In this document: positions 7,004-14,716 of the stretch, in pieces
How positions within the stretch are numbered: position 1 is the stretch's first letter
How the letters are laid out: each line of letters opens with the position of its first letter
Origin: an uncultured Saprospiraceae bacterium
Lineage (GTDB): Bacteria > Bacteroidota > Bacteroidia > Chitinophagales > Saprospiraceae
Direction: 5' to 3'
Length of the DNA: 34,909 bases
Assembly: GCA_938002705.1 (NCBI GenBank)
Contig: CALLAG010000359.1
Span: forward strand, 1 to 34,909
The notes under the pieces: generated by a model
What the model was told of the DNA's origin: nothing
Database searches by the model: none
Seen by the model: the letters and a program-made list of their open reading frames with translations, nothing else
Program-made: the position numbers and the translations under genes

Positions 7004-8755
7004 ATCAGATATCTCCTATTCATATGTGCTTTTCTTCTTGCAGAATTACTTTCTGCTCAGAGCTTCCCTATCAGAATATTGAGTGATAGCAATATCAGTG
7101 ATATTATAGATGACACTATTCTGACGCTCAAGAAGAATACGCCTCCAGAAGTCCTTCTCCTACCTGTAGTAGAAAAACTAATCAATCAGAATTACTTAGA
7201 GGCTTCTATAGATTCCATGAAGATAGATTCTACCGAAGGCTACAACTTAGCATACTTACATCTGGGACCACAATATGATATCGATAGCTTATCATTAGAT
7301 TCTTTAAGCACAGACTATATCAGCAGACTTAAGCTTAATCAGCCCCAGACAATAGAAGAGTTTCTTCTACTTAGAAAAAATATCCAAACTTACTATGGCA
7401 ATGAAGGCTACCCATTCTGCAAAATAAATCTTAAAAATCTCAGTTATAAAGAAAACAGCATCTATGGTCAACTCCAGATAAATACAGGGCCAGAGATCCT
7501 CGTAGACACTATACAACTTAATGGTGACGTACGTATAAGGCAAGGATATATAGAAAACTACTTGAACTTCAAGAAAGGAGAACCTTATAATCACGAAAAG
7601 CTACTCAAGATCAACTCTCAACTCAATAAGCTCACTTTCCTAAAACAAGAGAAAACACCAGATCTAAGTTTCTATTATAATAATGCAGCTATAAATCTCT
7701 ATATCCAGCCCAAAAATGCGAGTCGATTTGACCTACTCTTTGGTGTAATACCTACCAGTAACATTGAGGGTCAGCAGTTATTCTTATCTCTTGATTTTAC
7801 CGCTGAGATGCGTAATAAGCTCAACTTTGGAGAATATATCTATATCAATTTCGAAAGATTAAGACCGGAGCAACAGAATCTGGAACTACAATTTAATTAT
7901 CCCTATCTCCTCGACCTGCCATTCGCCATAGATACCCGACTAAATATATTTCGGAATGCACTTAACTTCTCTACCCTACAGTCAGATCTCGGTATTCAGT
8001 ACCTCATTAATACAACAGACTATCTTAAGGTCTCATGGAATTTTGAATCCTCTAATATCATAGAAGTCGATACAGCAGATATAATAGCAACAAGACAATT
8101 ACCTATAGATTTAGACTTTAGTCAGACGGGATTTGGCGTAGAGTTTTTCATGGATAGATTAGACTATAGATTTAATCCAAGATCTGGATATCGTATCAAA
8201 GCAAGAGGAATTATAGGACAAAAAACCATAAAGATTAATCCTCAAATTATACAGCTGGAATCAGCTTCTGACACATTTGATTATGCCACATTATATGATG
8301 ACCTTACATTAGAGTCCCCACGATATGAGATCATCACGGACATGTCATACTTCAAGCCACTCGCAGCCAGAAGTGCCTTAGGAATACACCTAAAGGGAGC
8401 ATGGCGTTATGCAGAGCAAGGGCTTCTGCGCAATGAAAAATATCAGATAGGCGGCAACAAAATATTAAGAGGATTTGACGAAGCGGCCTTCTTTACAAGT
8501 TACTATGCAGTATCGACCATAGAATATAGATTACTATTATCGGACAACTCCTACTTTAGTGTTCCCTTCGTAGATTTTGGTTATTTCGAATTAGAAAACG
8601 GTGACCCGACTTACGGAATAGGTATAGGAGGAAGCTTAGGATTTGAGACCAAGGTAGGCCTGTTTAACTTTACAGTCGCTGTGGGCCGAACAAGCGACGT
8701 CGATTTTGATCTAAGTAGACCTAAAGCACATTTCGGGTTTATTTCATTATTTTAA
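7004..8755 (+). CDS. Omp85-superfamily (BamA/TamA-like) outer-membrane protein with a non-standard start
   Basis: The product resembles Omp85 proteins. POTRA-like beta-alpha segments occupy roughly the first 200 residues after the signal sequence. A C-terminal beta-barrel follows, with PRSGYR, the GGNKILRGFDE segment matching the conserved [VL]RGF loop-6 motif, and an aromatic end FGFISLF. Such proteins insert or export outer-membrane or surface proteins and lipids. The first conventional start is TTG at 7079, but the frame is open back to 6977 and reads RYLLFICAFLLAELLSAQ just upstream of it, which is an obvious signal peptide. No in-frame ATG, GTG or TTG precedes it. I place the start at the near-cognate ATC at 7004, one base from ATG and about 22 bases after the likely transcription start. 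The exact start is uncertain; the gene itself is not. Confidence 0.82.
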   Translation: MRYLLFICAFLLAELLSAQSFPIRILSDSNISDIIDDTILTLKKNTPPEVLLLPVVEKLINQNYLEASIDSMKIDSTEGYNLAYLHLGPQYDIDSLSLDSLSTDYISRLKLNQPQTIEEFLLLRKNIQTYYGNEGYPFCKINLKNLSYKENSIYGQLQINTGPEILVDTIQLNGDVRIRQGYIENYLNFKKGEPYNHEKLLKINSQLNKLTFLKQEKTPDLSFYYNNAAINLYIQPKNASRFDLLFGVIPTSNIEGQQLFLSLDFTAEMRNKLNFGEYIYINFERLRPEQQNLELQFNYPYLLDLPFAIDTRLNIFRNALNFSTLQSDLGIQYLINTTDYLKVSWNFESSNIIEVDTADIIATRQLPIDLDFSQTGFGVEFFMDRLDYRFNPRSGYRIKARGIIGQKTIKINPQIIQLESASDTFDYATLYDDLTLESPRYEIITDMSYFKPLAARSALGIHLKGAWRYAEQGLLRNEKYQIGGNKILRGFDEAAFFTSYYAVSTIEYRLLLSDNSYFSVPFVDFGYFELENGDPTYGIGIGGSLGFETKVGLFNFTVAVGRTSDVDFDLSRPKAHFGFISLF

Positions 8756-8772
8756 ATTATATGACTATCGGC

Positions 8773-8864
8773 TATTTGGTACTAAGCATAATTGTGGATC
8801 ATAAATAATAGCAAATACTTAACATCTCGATATGAGTAATATTTTATTTAACAAGTACCGAATA
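8773..8864. repeat. Small inverted-repeat region after the Omp85-like gene
   Basis: TATTTGGTAC at 8773-8782 pairs with GTACCGAATA at 8855-8864 with one G-U type mismatch. A second short palindrome lies inside near 8827-8837 (CTCGATATGAG). No T-run follows, so it is not a standard terminator. It is part of the 367-bp gene-free stretch 8756-9122. Confidence 0.3.
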
Positions 8865-8931
8865 AAGTATAAAATCTTGTAATGTTGACTCTGAGTCTTT
8901 TTAATCGTGAATGTTATTGAAGCAGAGCCAT

Positions 8932-9040
8932 GTCAAATCATGGTGGGTGGCGGGAGCGGCACAGAGTTGAGCCTTTGATTTGACTTGATTTTCAGCCTAT
9001 TGGCAGACAGGTTTGTCTCTTTTTTATCAAGAAAAAAGAG
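8932..9040. repeat. Structured intergenic element with two inverted repeats
   Basis: GTCAAATCA at 8932-8940 pairs perfectly with 8976-8984 across a GC-rich 35-base loop that stands out from the AT-rich surroundings. A second perfect 9-bp stem, CTCTTTTTT with AAAAAAGAG, lies at 9017-9025 and 9032-9040 around the loop ATCAAG. Between them, 8996-9011 matches 14 of 16 bases with the core at 53-68 of the fold-back repeat. Similar T-stem/ATCAAG/A-stem sequences occur between genes in many Bacteroidota genomes (from memory, not checked). The second hairpin could act as a terminator in both directions. Confidence 0.6.
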
Positions 9041-9042
9041 AA

Positions 9043-9073
9043 TTGTGTTAAGTAATATCATTTAATATTTTTG
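9043..9073 (+). promoter_or_regulatory. Promoter of the rlmA-GNAT pair (TTG-N20-TATTTTTG)
   Basis: TTG at 9043-9045 and TATTTTTG at 9066-9073 are separated by 20 bases, fitting the Bacteroidota pattern TTG-N17-23-TAnnTTTG in both elements. Transcription would start near 9080, giving a leader of about 49 bases before the ATG at 9129. Confidence 0.6.
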
Positions 9074-9128
9074 GGTACTTAAAAACCGATTGTCACATTA
9101 AATTATTATTCTCTGTATACGAGTGTCT

Positions 9129-9950
9129 ATGAATATAATCAAGTGTCCTAACTGCTCACAACCACTCGTCCATGATAAGCAATCTATGAGATGTGAAAAC
9201 GGGCATAGCTTTGACATCGCCAAAGAAGGCTATACTAATCTTATATTGCCTAACCAAAAGAAAAAACTTAATTCTGGTGATAACAAACTGATGATAAGTG
9301 CCCGAGAAGAATTTCTATCTATGGGTTACTATGATTTTCTCATAGGCTCTATAGAAAAAGAAATAATAGCATTATCACAAAAAGATAAAGGACTACATAA
9401 GCAACTATTAGATCTCGGATGTGGCAATGGATACTATACGCGTAAGCTGCTTAATGATCAAGCCACTATCCACAAATTCGGAATTGATATATCCAAAATT
9501 GCAGTAACTACCGCTGCCAAAAAAGACAAGAATTCTATCTACATAGTAGGTTCTAACTTTGATATACCTATAATGGATGATAGTGTAGATATCATAGTTA
9601 ATGTCTTCGCCCCTTGTGATCTTATAGAAGTATTGCGTGTTCTTAAGCCCAAGGGCCTATTCGTCAAAGTTATTCCGATAGATAATCACATGACCGAGGT
9701 CGCAAAGTTAGTCTACGAAACGTTTATACCACATGAATCAGATATCACCAAGGAGATAGAAGCCACAGAAAGGCTGACTGTAGTCTCGACAAAAAATGTA
9801 ATCAAAGAAATCGAAGTCCAGAAAGTAGACATTCATAATCTAATTAAAATGACACCATATTATTACAAGTTTTCTGAACAGCAAATACAACAATTAGAAA
9901 TGATGTCGGTGACGCTTTCTTTTCAAATAATAATAGCCAAACTCAAATAG
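9129..9950 (+). CDS. rlmA: RlmA-like 23S rRNA (guanine-N1)-methyltransferase
   Basis: The protein of about 273 residues opens with a zinc-binding module (Cys6, Cys9, Cys22 and His26 in KCPNC and CENGHSFD), then DIAKEGYTNLILP and an NSGDNKLMISAR segment, all hallmarks of the RlmA family. The SAM-binding motif LDLGCGNGYY lies at 94-103. The family methylates N1 of a guanine in helix 35 of 23S rRNA (G745 in E. coli; Gram-positive relatives modify G748). I chose ATG 9129 because homologues begin right before the CPxC motif; an in-frame GTG two codons upstream is possible. It is followed after 12 bp by the GNAT gene, so the two form an operon. Confidence 0.88.
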   Translation: MNIIKCPNCSQPLVHDKQSMRCENGHSFDIAKEGYTNLILPNQKKKLNSGDNKLMISAREEFLSMGYYDFLIGSIEKEIIALSQKDKGLHKQLLDLGCGNGYYTRKLLNDQATIHKFGIDISKIAVTTAAKKDKNSIYIVGSNFDIPIMDDSVDIIVNVFAPCDLIEVLRVLKPKGLFVKVIPIDNHMTEVAKLVYETFIPHESDITKEIEATERLTVVSTKNVIKEIEVQKVDIHNLIKMTPYYYKFSEQQIQQLEMMSVTLSFQIIIAKLK

Positions 9951-9962
9951 GAAGTTTATTAT

Positions 9963-10712
9963 ATGAGCTCACAAAGATTAAAATACCTCAATCTCACCGA
10001 ATTAAGTGATGTGCAAGTACAACAATATCGCGATGCGGTAAGTGTTGCATTCCCCAAAATAATACAGAGCTCAAAAGTAATAAAGAATAATTGGGGCTAT
10101 ATAGAAGACCATTTCCCTAAGCACCAACTGTACTTAATAGGCGCTGATGATAATCTTATCGGATTCATGAATACAGTTCCTATACATTATGATCAATCAC
10201 TGGACCAACTTCCTAACGAGGGGTGGGACTGGCTAGTACATAAGAGCATCAGCGATCACAAGCTCAATAAAGCACCTAACACATTAGGAGGGCTTCAGGT
10301 GATTATAACTAAAAAGAACCAACGTAAAGGCTATAGCAAGTTCCTTATCGCTGAGGCTAAAAATATGATGCAAAAAAATGGCTACGAAAAATTCGTCATT
10401 CCGATAAGGCCTACCCTAAAGCAGAATTATCCTGACATGAGCATGGTAGATTACCTACACCTCAAAAATGAGAATAAAATATATGACCCGTGGATCAGAA
10501 CTCACGTGGATAGCAATGCCAAAGTAATAAGCATATGCCATAAGTCGATGAATATCAAAGGAGATATTAAATTCTGGGAAAACCTCATGAATCAAAAAAT
10601 AAAACACTCAGGATATCATCAAGTAAGTGGTGCACTTAATCCCGTCTACATTCACTTAGATTCTAATAAGGGAGAATATTATGAAGAAAACATATGGATA
10701 GCATATGAGTAA
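9963..10712 (+). CDS. GNAT-like N-acetyltransferase
   Basis: This 249-residue protein has a GNAT core. Strand-rich residues around 52-64 (LIGADDNLIGFMNTVPI) lead to the acetyl-CoA loop QRKGYSKFL near 118-127 and a following helix. The C-terminal half (IPIRPTLKQNYP, DPWIRTHV, a later GALNPVYI) looks like a particular GNAT subfamily that I recall mainly from Actinobacteria, of unknown substrate; that recollection is not verified. The start ATG lies 12 bp after the rlmA stop, and an A/G-rich GGAAG at about 9951-9955 could serve as a ribosome site, unusual in this phylum. Transcription ends at the hairpin at 10724-10764. Confidence 0.75.
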   Translation: MSSQRLKYLNLTELSDVQVQQYRDAVSVAFPKIIQSSKVIKNNWGYIEDHFPKHQLYLIGADDNLIGFMNTVPIHYDQSLDQLPNEGWDWLVHKSISDHKLNKAPNTLGGLQVIITKKNQRKGYSKFLIAEAKNMMQKNGYEKFVIPIRPTLKQNYPDMSMVDYLHLKNENKIYDPWIRTHVDSNAKVISICHKSMNIKGDIKFWENLMNQKIKHSGYHQVSGALNPVYIHLDSNKGEYYEENIWIAYE

Positions 10713-10723
10713 GCACATAAAAA

Positions 10724-10764
10724 AATCCTGTAGAAATTGATTCAATGAATCTTCCTACAGGATT
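10724..10764. terminator. Bidirectional terminator hairpin
   Basis: AATCCTGTAG at 10724-10733 pairs perfectly with 10755-10764. A smaller hairpin (GATTCA/TGAATC) sits in the loop. The minus-strand side is followed by a run of T residues (complement of 10716-10725), so it mainly ends the DUF937 gene. The plus-strand side has a weaker T tract (ATATTTATA) and may serve the GNAT gene. Confidence 0.8.
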
Positions 10765-10792
10765 ATATTTATACCAATTATTCAGAAAGTGC

Positions 10793-11398
10793 TTACCTTC
10801 TGAAAAAACTACCAAGAGCTTTCATCCCCATCTGCATAACCTCGCCTTTGATACTACCATCACCATCTCTATCTAACATCTTCTCGATAAATGAAGTCTC
10901 TGGTTTTTGTTGTCTTTCTTGCTGTACTGTATTCTGCAATAAAGCTCTAAGATCATTACCTTGATAATTGTTTTGTTGTTTTACTTTACCTAGCATGCTT
11001 AATGCTACAGGTGCTAGCTTCATAAGCAGATTCATAGAATTGTTTCTATCTATTCCACTTCCTTTTGATATCATTTCTACAACGTCAAATATTTTACCTC
11101 CGAAAAGGTGAGATAATATACCCATACCGTCAGTAGTTCTATTGTTGGCCATTTTGCCACCTAAGAAATCACCAAGATTATCCATTAGTCCACCATTGTG
11201 ATCTTTATTTAATGCGCCTACTAGTCCATTTAATCCTTGCTCTGATTGAGCATTTCTGGCTAATGCACTCATTAATGTAGACATCACTAAGTTGGCTCCT
11301 GTCTGAGTGTTTTGTTGTGGAACTTGTGGCATTTGGTTGTTAAGCTTTCCTACAACCTCGCTAGACAATACCTGCTGTGCTAGTTCTAATAAATTCAT
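10793..11398 (-). CDS. DUF937 (YidB-like) domain protein
   Basis: The 201-residue protein matches the DUF937/YidB pattern. It starts MNLLELAQQVLSSEV, has a Gln/Asn-rich linker, then small-residue helical segments (LMSTLMSALARNA, a GGLMDNLGDFLGG repeat unit, GILSHLFGGK) and a conserved helical block around 100-140. Near the end DRDGDGSIKG resembles a single calcium-binding EF-hand loop, although one loop alone is weak evidence. There is no signal peptide or membrane helix. The function of the family is unknown. It is divergent from the GNAT gene at 11513, and the gap holds paired palindromes. Confidence 0.85.
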   Translation of the reverse strand: MNLLELAQQVLSSEVVGKLNNQMPQVPQQNTQTGANLVMSTLMSALARNAQSEQGLNGLVGALNKDHNGGLMDNLGDFLGGKMANNRTTDGMGILSHLFGGKIFDVVEMISKGSGIDRNNSMNLLMKLAPVALSMLGKVKQQNNYQGNDLRALLQNTVQQERQQKPETSFIEKMLDRDGDGSIKGEVMQMGMKALGSFFRR

Positions 11399-11431
11399 AT
11401 TCTATTTATAGTTTTTAATAATAAATGTTAC

Positions 11432-11474
11432 TCCTTACTAAGGATTTCTTACTAAGAAAAATTCCTTTACTTAG
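11432..11474. promoter_or_regulatory. Tandem palindromes, operator-like
   Basis: Two perfect inverted repeats abut: TCCTTACTAAGGA at 11432-11444 (6-1-6) and TTTCTTACTAAGAAA at 11445-11459 (7-1-7), sharing the core CTTACTAAG with centres 14 bp apart. A third degenerate version, CCTTTACTTAG, follows at 11464-11474. They lie between the divergent DUF937 and GNAT genes. One-base spacers make stable RNA hairpins unlikely, so a protein-binding site is the better reading. Confidence 0.5.
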
Positions 11475-11512
11475 ATATTTATACAATTTTAGGTCCTAAA
11501 CCTCAATATTAT

Positions 11513-12046
11513 ATGTCATATATCATACAAACCGAACGCTTAGGTCTCCGACTGTGGCGGGACTCTGACCTCCGAGAGTTCTCCGAAATTAATGCTGACC
11601 CTGTAGTCATGGAGTACTTCCCTGATGTGATGAAGGTAGAAGAGACTGCAGCTATGATGGACAGAATCTATAAGCACCACGCAGACCACGGCTACGGCCT
11701 ATATGCAACTGAGATTCTTTCTTCTAAGGAATTTATAGGGTTTATAGGTTTTGCTCATCCCCGATTTGAAGCATCATTTACACCATGTATAGAGATTGGT
11801 TGGCGGCTTAAGGCAAGCAGTTGGAACCAAGGATACTGTACAGAAGGTGCTACCGCATGTCTAGATTATTGTAGAGACATTCTCCATAAAAACGAAATCT
11901 ACTCATGGACGTCAGTTCTCAATAAACCATCTGAACGTATCATGCAAAAAATAGGCATGGTAAAAACGGGGGAGTTCTCACACCCATTACTAGATAAGGG
12001 TTCTCGATTAGCCCAGCATGTTATTTATAAAAAAAACTTAGTGTAG
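11513..12046 (+). CDS. GNAT acetyltransferase, RimJ/RimL type
   Basis: The 177-residue protein follows the RimJ/RimL-type GNAT plan throughout: IQTERLGLRLWRDSD at the start, DPVVMEYFPD, the GFIGF strand, then IEIGWRLKASSWNQGYCTEG (the acetyl-CoA loop in degenerate form), ACLDYCRD, and the C-terminal NKPSERIMQKIGM motif. It probably acetylates an amino group on a small molecule or protein, but the substrate cannot be read from sequence. It is a single gene, convergent with the thioredoxin-SPOR gene. Confidence 0.88.
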   Translation: MSYIIQTERLGLRLWRDSDLREFSEINADPVVMEYFPDVMKVEETAAMMDRIYKHHADHGYGLYATEILSSKEFIGFIGFAHPRFEASFTPCIEIGWRLKASSWNQGYCTEGATACLDYCRDILHKNEIYSWTSVLNKPSERIMQKIGMVKTGEFSHPLLDKGSRLAQHVIYKKNLV

Positions 12047-12051
12047 TCAAC

Positions 12052-12085
12052 AAAAAAAGCCAACCCAAAATAAATCGGATTGACT
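12052..12085 (-). terminator. Terminator of the thioredoxin-SPOR gene
   Basis: On the minus strand, the complement of 12076-12085 pairs with that of 12058-12066 using G-U pairs, and is followed by seven T residues. Read as plus-strand RNA the same stem has A-C mismatches, so it works for leftward transcription only. Confidence 0.75.
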
Positions 12086-12111
12086 CTTATTCGTCAAATA
12101 AAGTTTGCTGA

Positions 12112-12867
12112 TCAAATTCCTTTATCTAACAATACATCGATTCCTTTCCTACGTTTAACAAAGTGATCGATGCTTGCATCTTTAAGTCTACGAGAGACTT
12201 GTTCTATTTCCTCTATAGAGGCATACCTGCCTACATTTATGATGAATAGTTTTCGTTCTTTATCTTCTATGATTCTTATGGGTTGTGATATTTTATTGTC
12301 TATTAATGCTTTTTGTTTTACTGCATTATCCCATGACGAGAAAGCTCCCGCTTGTAATGTGTAATATTCTGTCGGTGCACTTGGTGCTTTATTGGTCATG
12401 GTAGCAGCAACTGATATCGGTCTGTTCTCTATGATCGGTTCATAGGGAATAGCTATTTTTTTGAGGGCATATTTAGATATCTCATCATAGAATTGACTTG
12501 CGGTCAGTGTCCCTGACATCTCATTGATCACTTCACCTTCCTTATCGAGTATATGTAGTGTAGGCATACAAGCGATTGCAAAATCCTCAAACATAGATGA
12601 TGATCCATTATCATCATAATCAGCTGTGATCATAACAAAATCTGTTGCTAATAAATTAGAAACTTGAGAATCAGATAGGACTTGTTCTTTGAATATTTGA
12701 CATGGTAGGCACCAGTCTGCGGTATAGTTGACGAAGATGTTTTTTCCAGATTCTTGAGCACTGTTTTTAGCGTCTATTAATACATCTGTACTTGCATTCG
12801 CATTTATATAAGCATTTGAAATGCAAAGGATTCCAAATACCGCCATCAAAGTTTTGTACTTCAACAT
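12112..12867 (-). CDS. Exported thioredoxin-SPOR fusion protein
   Basis: This 251-residue protein has a signal peptide (about 1-24), then a thioredoxin domain with the catalytic motif CLPC at 53-56 in TADWCLPC and the cis-Pro Pro102 in CMPTLHIL. A linker follows, and then a SPOR domain at about 167-240 that opens YYTLQAGAFSSW and contains FIINVGRY. SPOR domains bind glycan strands stripped of stem peptides at the division site, and the thioredoxin part reduces or exchanges disulfides in the periplasm. Joining the two suggests a redox enzyme tethered to the cell wall, which is inference. An extra cysteine (Cys100) two residues before the cis-Pro is unusual. The gene appears monocistronic. Confidence 0.88.
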   Translation of the reverse strand: MLKYKTLMAVFGILCISNAYINANASTDVLIDAKNSAQESGKNIFVNYTADWCLPCQIFKEQVLSDSQVSNLLATDFVMITADYDDNGSSSMFEDFAIACMPTLHILDKEGEVINEMSGTLTASQFYDEISKYALKKIAIPYEPIIENRPISVAATMTNKAPSAPTEYYTLQAGAFSSWDNAVKQKALIDNKISQPIRIIEDKERKLFIINVGRYASIEEIEQVSRRLKDASIDHFVKRRKGIDVLLDKGI

Positions 12868-12974
12868 TGGTTAAAAAGGTTGGTTATTTAGATTGTTAAG
12901 TCTAATATAGCCACAATAAAAAAATTACCAATAAATATTTCGTTTAAATATCTAAACATAATATAATAGGTGAC

Positions 12975-13015
12975 AAAAACCAACACATGAGATATAAAAA
13001 TCATGCGTTGGTTTT
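12975..13015 (-). terminator. Terminator of the arylsulfotransferase cluster
   Basis: A 15-bp stem (976-990 region against 13001-13015; one G-U pair on the minus strand) with a 10-base loop is followed on the minus strand by TTTTTG. It lies 16 bp after the stop of the gene at 13031. Confidence 0.88.
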
Positions 13016-13030
13016 CATATATATTTTGGT

Positions 13031-14716
13031 TTAGTTAGCGATAAGGAATCTACCAGCTTCTTTTTTATTGACTCTAAGGATATACAGTCCTGTTGTCCAA
13101 TCGGAAGTATTAAAATATTTTCTACCTCCACTTAATTGCACATCATTGATCATAGGTCTACCCATAAAGTCAAAGATTTCAATATTGACATACTTACCTA
13201 CCTCCCATTCGACTGTAATCATATCAGTTGCTGGATTAGGATATATCTTAAGACCATAGTTAATCTGTAGATCTCTGATATCTGTAAGTTCAGCACAATA
13301 ATCTAAGTCTGGCTCCGTCTCTATATATCCCTTACTTGTCAAGTCTCTTCCGTCAAATGCTGAATAATCCGTAGGATATCTGAACATCCTAAATGTCAGA
13401 TTATTATTAAGGGCTAATGTGGTGTCACCTTGCATTAATGGGACACCTGCCTTGATAGGTGTGATATATTCCCATACGACTTCATTATCAGGAGTGATCT
13501 CTACAGTATATCCTGTACGTCCAGAAGTAATGAGATAATTACCATTACGTAGATATTGAAAACTTGATAATCCTGTAGAGTATATTAAAGTAGAATCTAC
13601 AGGATGTGTTATTGTCAGTTCTGGCAGCTCTGGCAAAAACTTACCATTATCTGAAGTATACTCCCATGTATACATCTCAAACTCTGGAGCGACTATATTA
13701 GCAGTACTAAAATCATCGCCTGCTCTATTATTAAACAAGGACACCTTACCATAGTTAGGGTCAAAGAAATCTACAAAATCATCTATAAAAGCTACATCAT
13801 GCTGAAAAAATAATGTCTGATCATCCGCTGTACCTTGATCATAATTAGCAGGATTACCCCACCTGAACATGAGATCTCCACCTTTATTACTTCTACCTCC
13901 TGAAGCTGACGCTGCTTGTTCTGTTGTTGTTGTATGATCGATAATATATGCCTCACTGAAGTAAGGAACACTAAGAATGACATTATCATTGACAGGATCA
14001 TAATCTAAAGCATTAGAATGCATCCAATCTGCCCTTCCAGCTCCATCAAGATCAAGATTAATATCTATTTTTCCTGGGTTATCAGCTATTACTCCAAAAT
14101 TGTTTTTAGTAGAATCAAAGTCTTGAATTAAATGATCCCAAGCATGCCACTCCCATACTATCTCATCAGTAGCTGGATCTATTTCAAGTAAGTAATCTGG
14201 CCACATCTCGTCACTTGCAAGGACACTTGTATCTCTACCTGCTGCTATTACTTCATCCAGATTTTTGAGCTCCCATGCTATCATCATTATTGTTAGTCTA
14301 TTGTTCTTATTGAGTATAGCTATATCGTGATGTAATCTTGCGAGAGAGTCATTAAGTGTATAACTCCACTCTATATTATTGTCCCAATCTACAATCTCTA
14401 CAGTGGCGCCTCCTCCTCCAGCCCATATACGATCACCCGCTATAGATGCAGGTCTATGTGTTCTGACAAGCCTACCATCGTCTAGTAAGTATGCAGTATT
14501 CCCAGGACGTGTCATAGGAGCACCTTCCCAAGAATGGACTATTTCCCCGCAGTTATTAAGTAGGTATACGTTAGATTGATTATGAGGATATAATAAATTA
14601 TAGCCGTCATAAGCTTTATTAATATTGTAGGATATAAGGCCTACCGTATTCTGAGCACTTAAGCCAGCGATACCTATTATTATAAATAAAAATGTTGTTT
14701 GTATTTGTCTTATCAT
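13031..14716 (-). CDS. Arylsulfotransferase-like secreted protein with a T9SS tail (paralogue 1)
   Basis: This 561-residue protein has a signal peptide (1-21), an arylsulfotransferase-like beta-propeller, and a type A T9SS sorting domain (about 488-561, IYPNPATD through GLYILRV). Family-type motifs include LHHDI (His129, His130), the WEWHAWDH segment at 188-195, DWMHSNALDYD (His233), IIDHTTTT (His261), RWGNP and FFQHD (His306). In characterised bacterial arylsulfotransferases conserved histidines and an arginine carry the sulfuryl group; which of these correspond exactly needs an alignment. Activity on an aryl sulfate is therefore likely but not proven. Its start overlaps the stop of the upstream paralogue by four bases (ATGA), showing translational coupling in a tandem pair. 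Confidence 0.85.
   Translation of the reverse strand: MIRQIQTTFLFIIIGIAGLSAQNTVGLISYNINKAYDGYNLLYPHNQSNVYLLNNCGEIVHSWEGAPMTRPGNTAYLLDDGRLVRTHRPASIAGDRIWAGGGGATVEIVDWDNNIEWSYTLNDSLARLHHDIAILNKNNRLTIMMIAWELKNLDEVIAAGRDTSVLASDEMWPDYLLEIDPATDEIVWEWHAWDHLIQDFDSTKNNFGVIADNPGKIDINLDLDGAGRADWMHSNALDYDPVNDNVILSVPYFSEAYIIDHTTTTEQAASASGGRSNKGGDLMFRWGNPANYDQGTADDQTLFFQHDVAFIDDFVDFFDPNYGKVSLFNNRAGDDFSTANIVAPEFEMYTWEYTSDNGKFLPELPELTITHPVDSTLIYSTGLSSFQYLRNGNYLITSGRTGYTVEITPDNEVVWEYITPIKAGVPLMQGDTTLALNNNLTFRMFRYPTDYSAFDGRDLTSKGYIETEPDLDYCAELTDIRDLQINYGLKIYPNPATDMITVEWEVGKYVNIEIFDFMGRPMINDVQLSGGRKYFNTSDWTTGLYILRVNKKEAGRFLIAN

Noticed and set aside
6990-7095. ATG codons at 6990 and 7024 as starts for the Omp85-like gene
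   Set aside because: Both are in other frames; 6990 meets a stop after three codons and 7024 gives a short peptide that ends at about 7084.
8887-8902. GACTCTGAGTC followed by T residues as a terminator
   Set aside because: The palindrome has a one-base centre and cannot form a hairpin loop.
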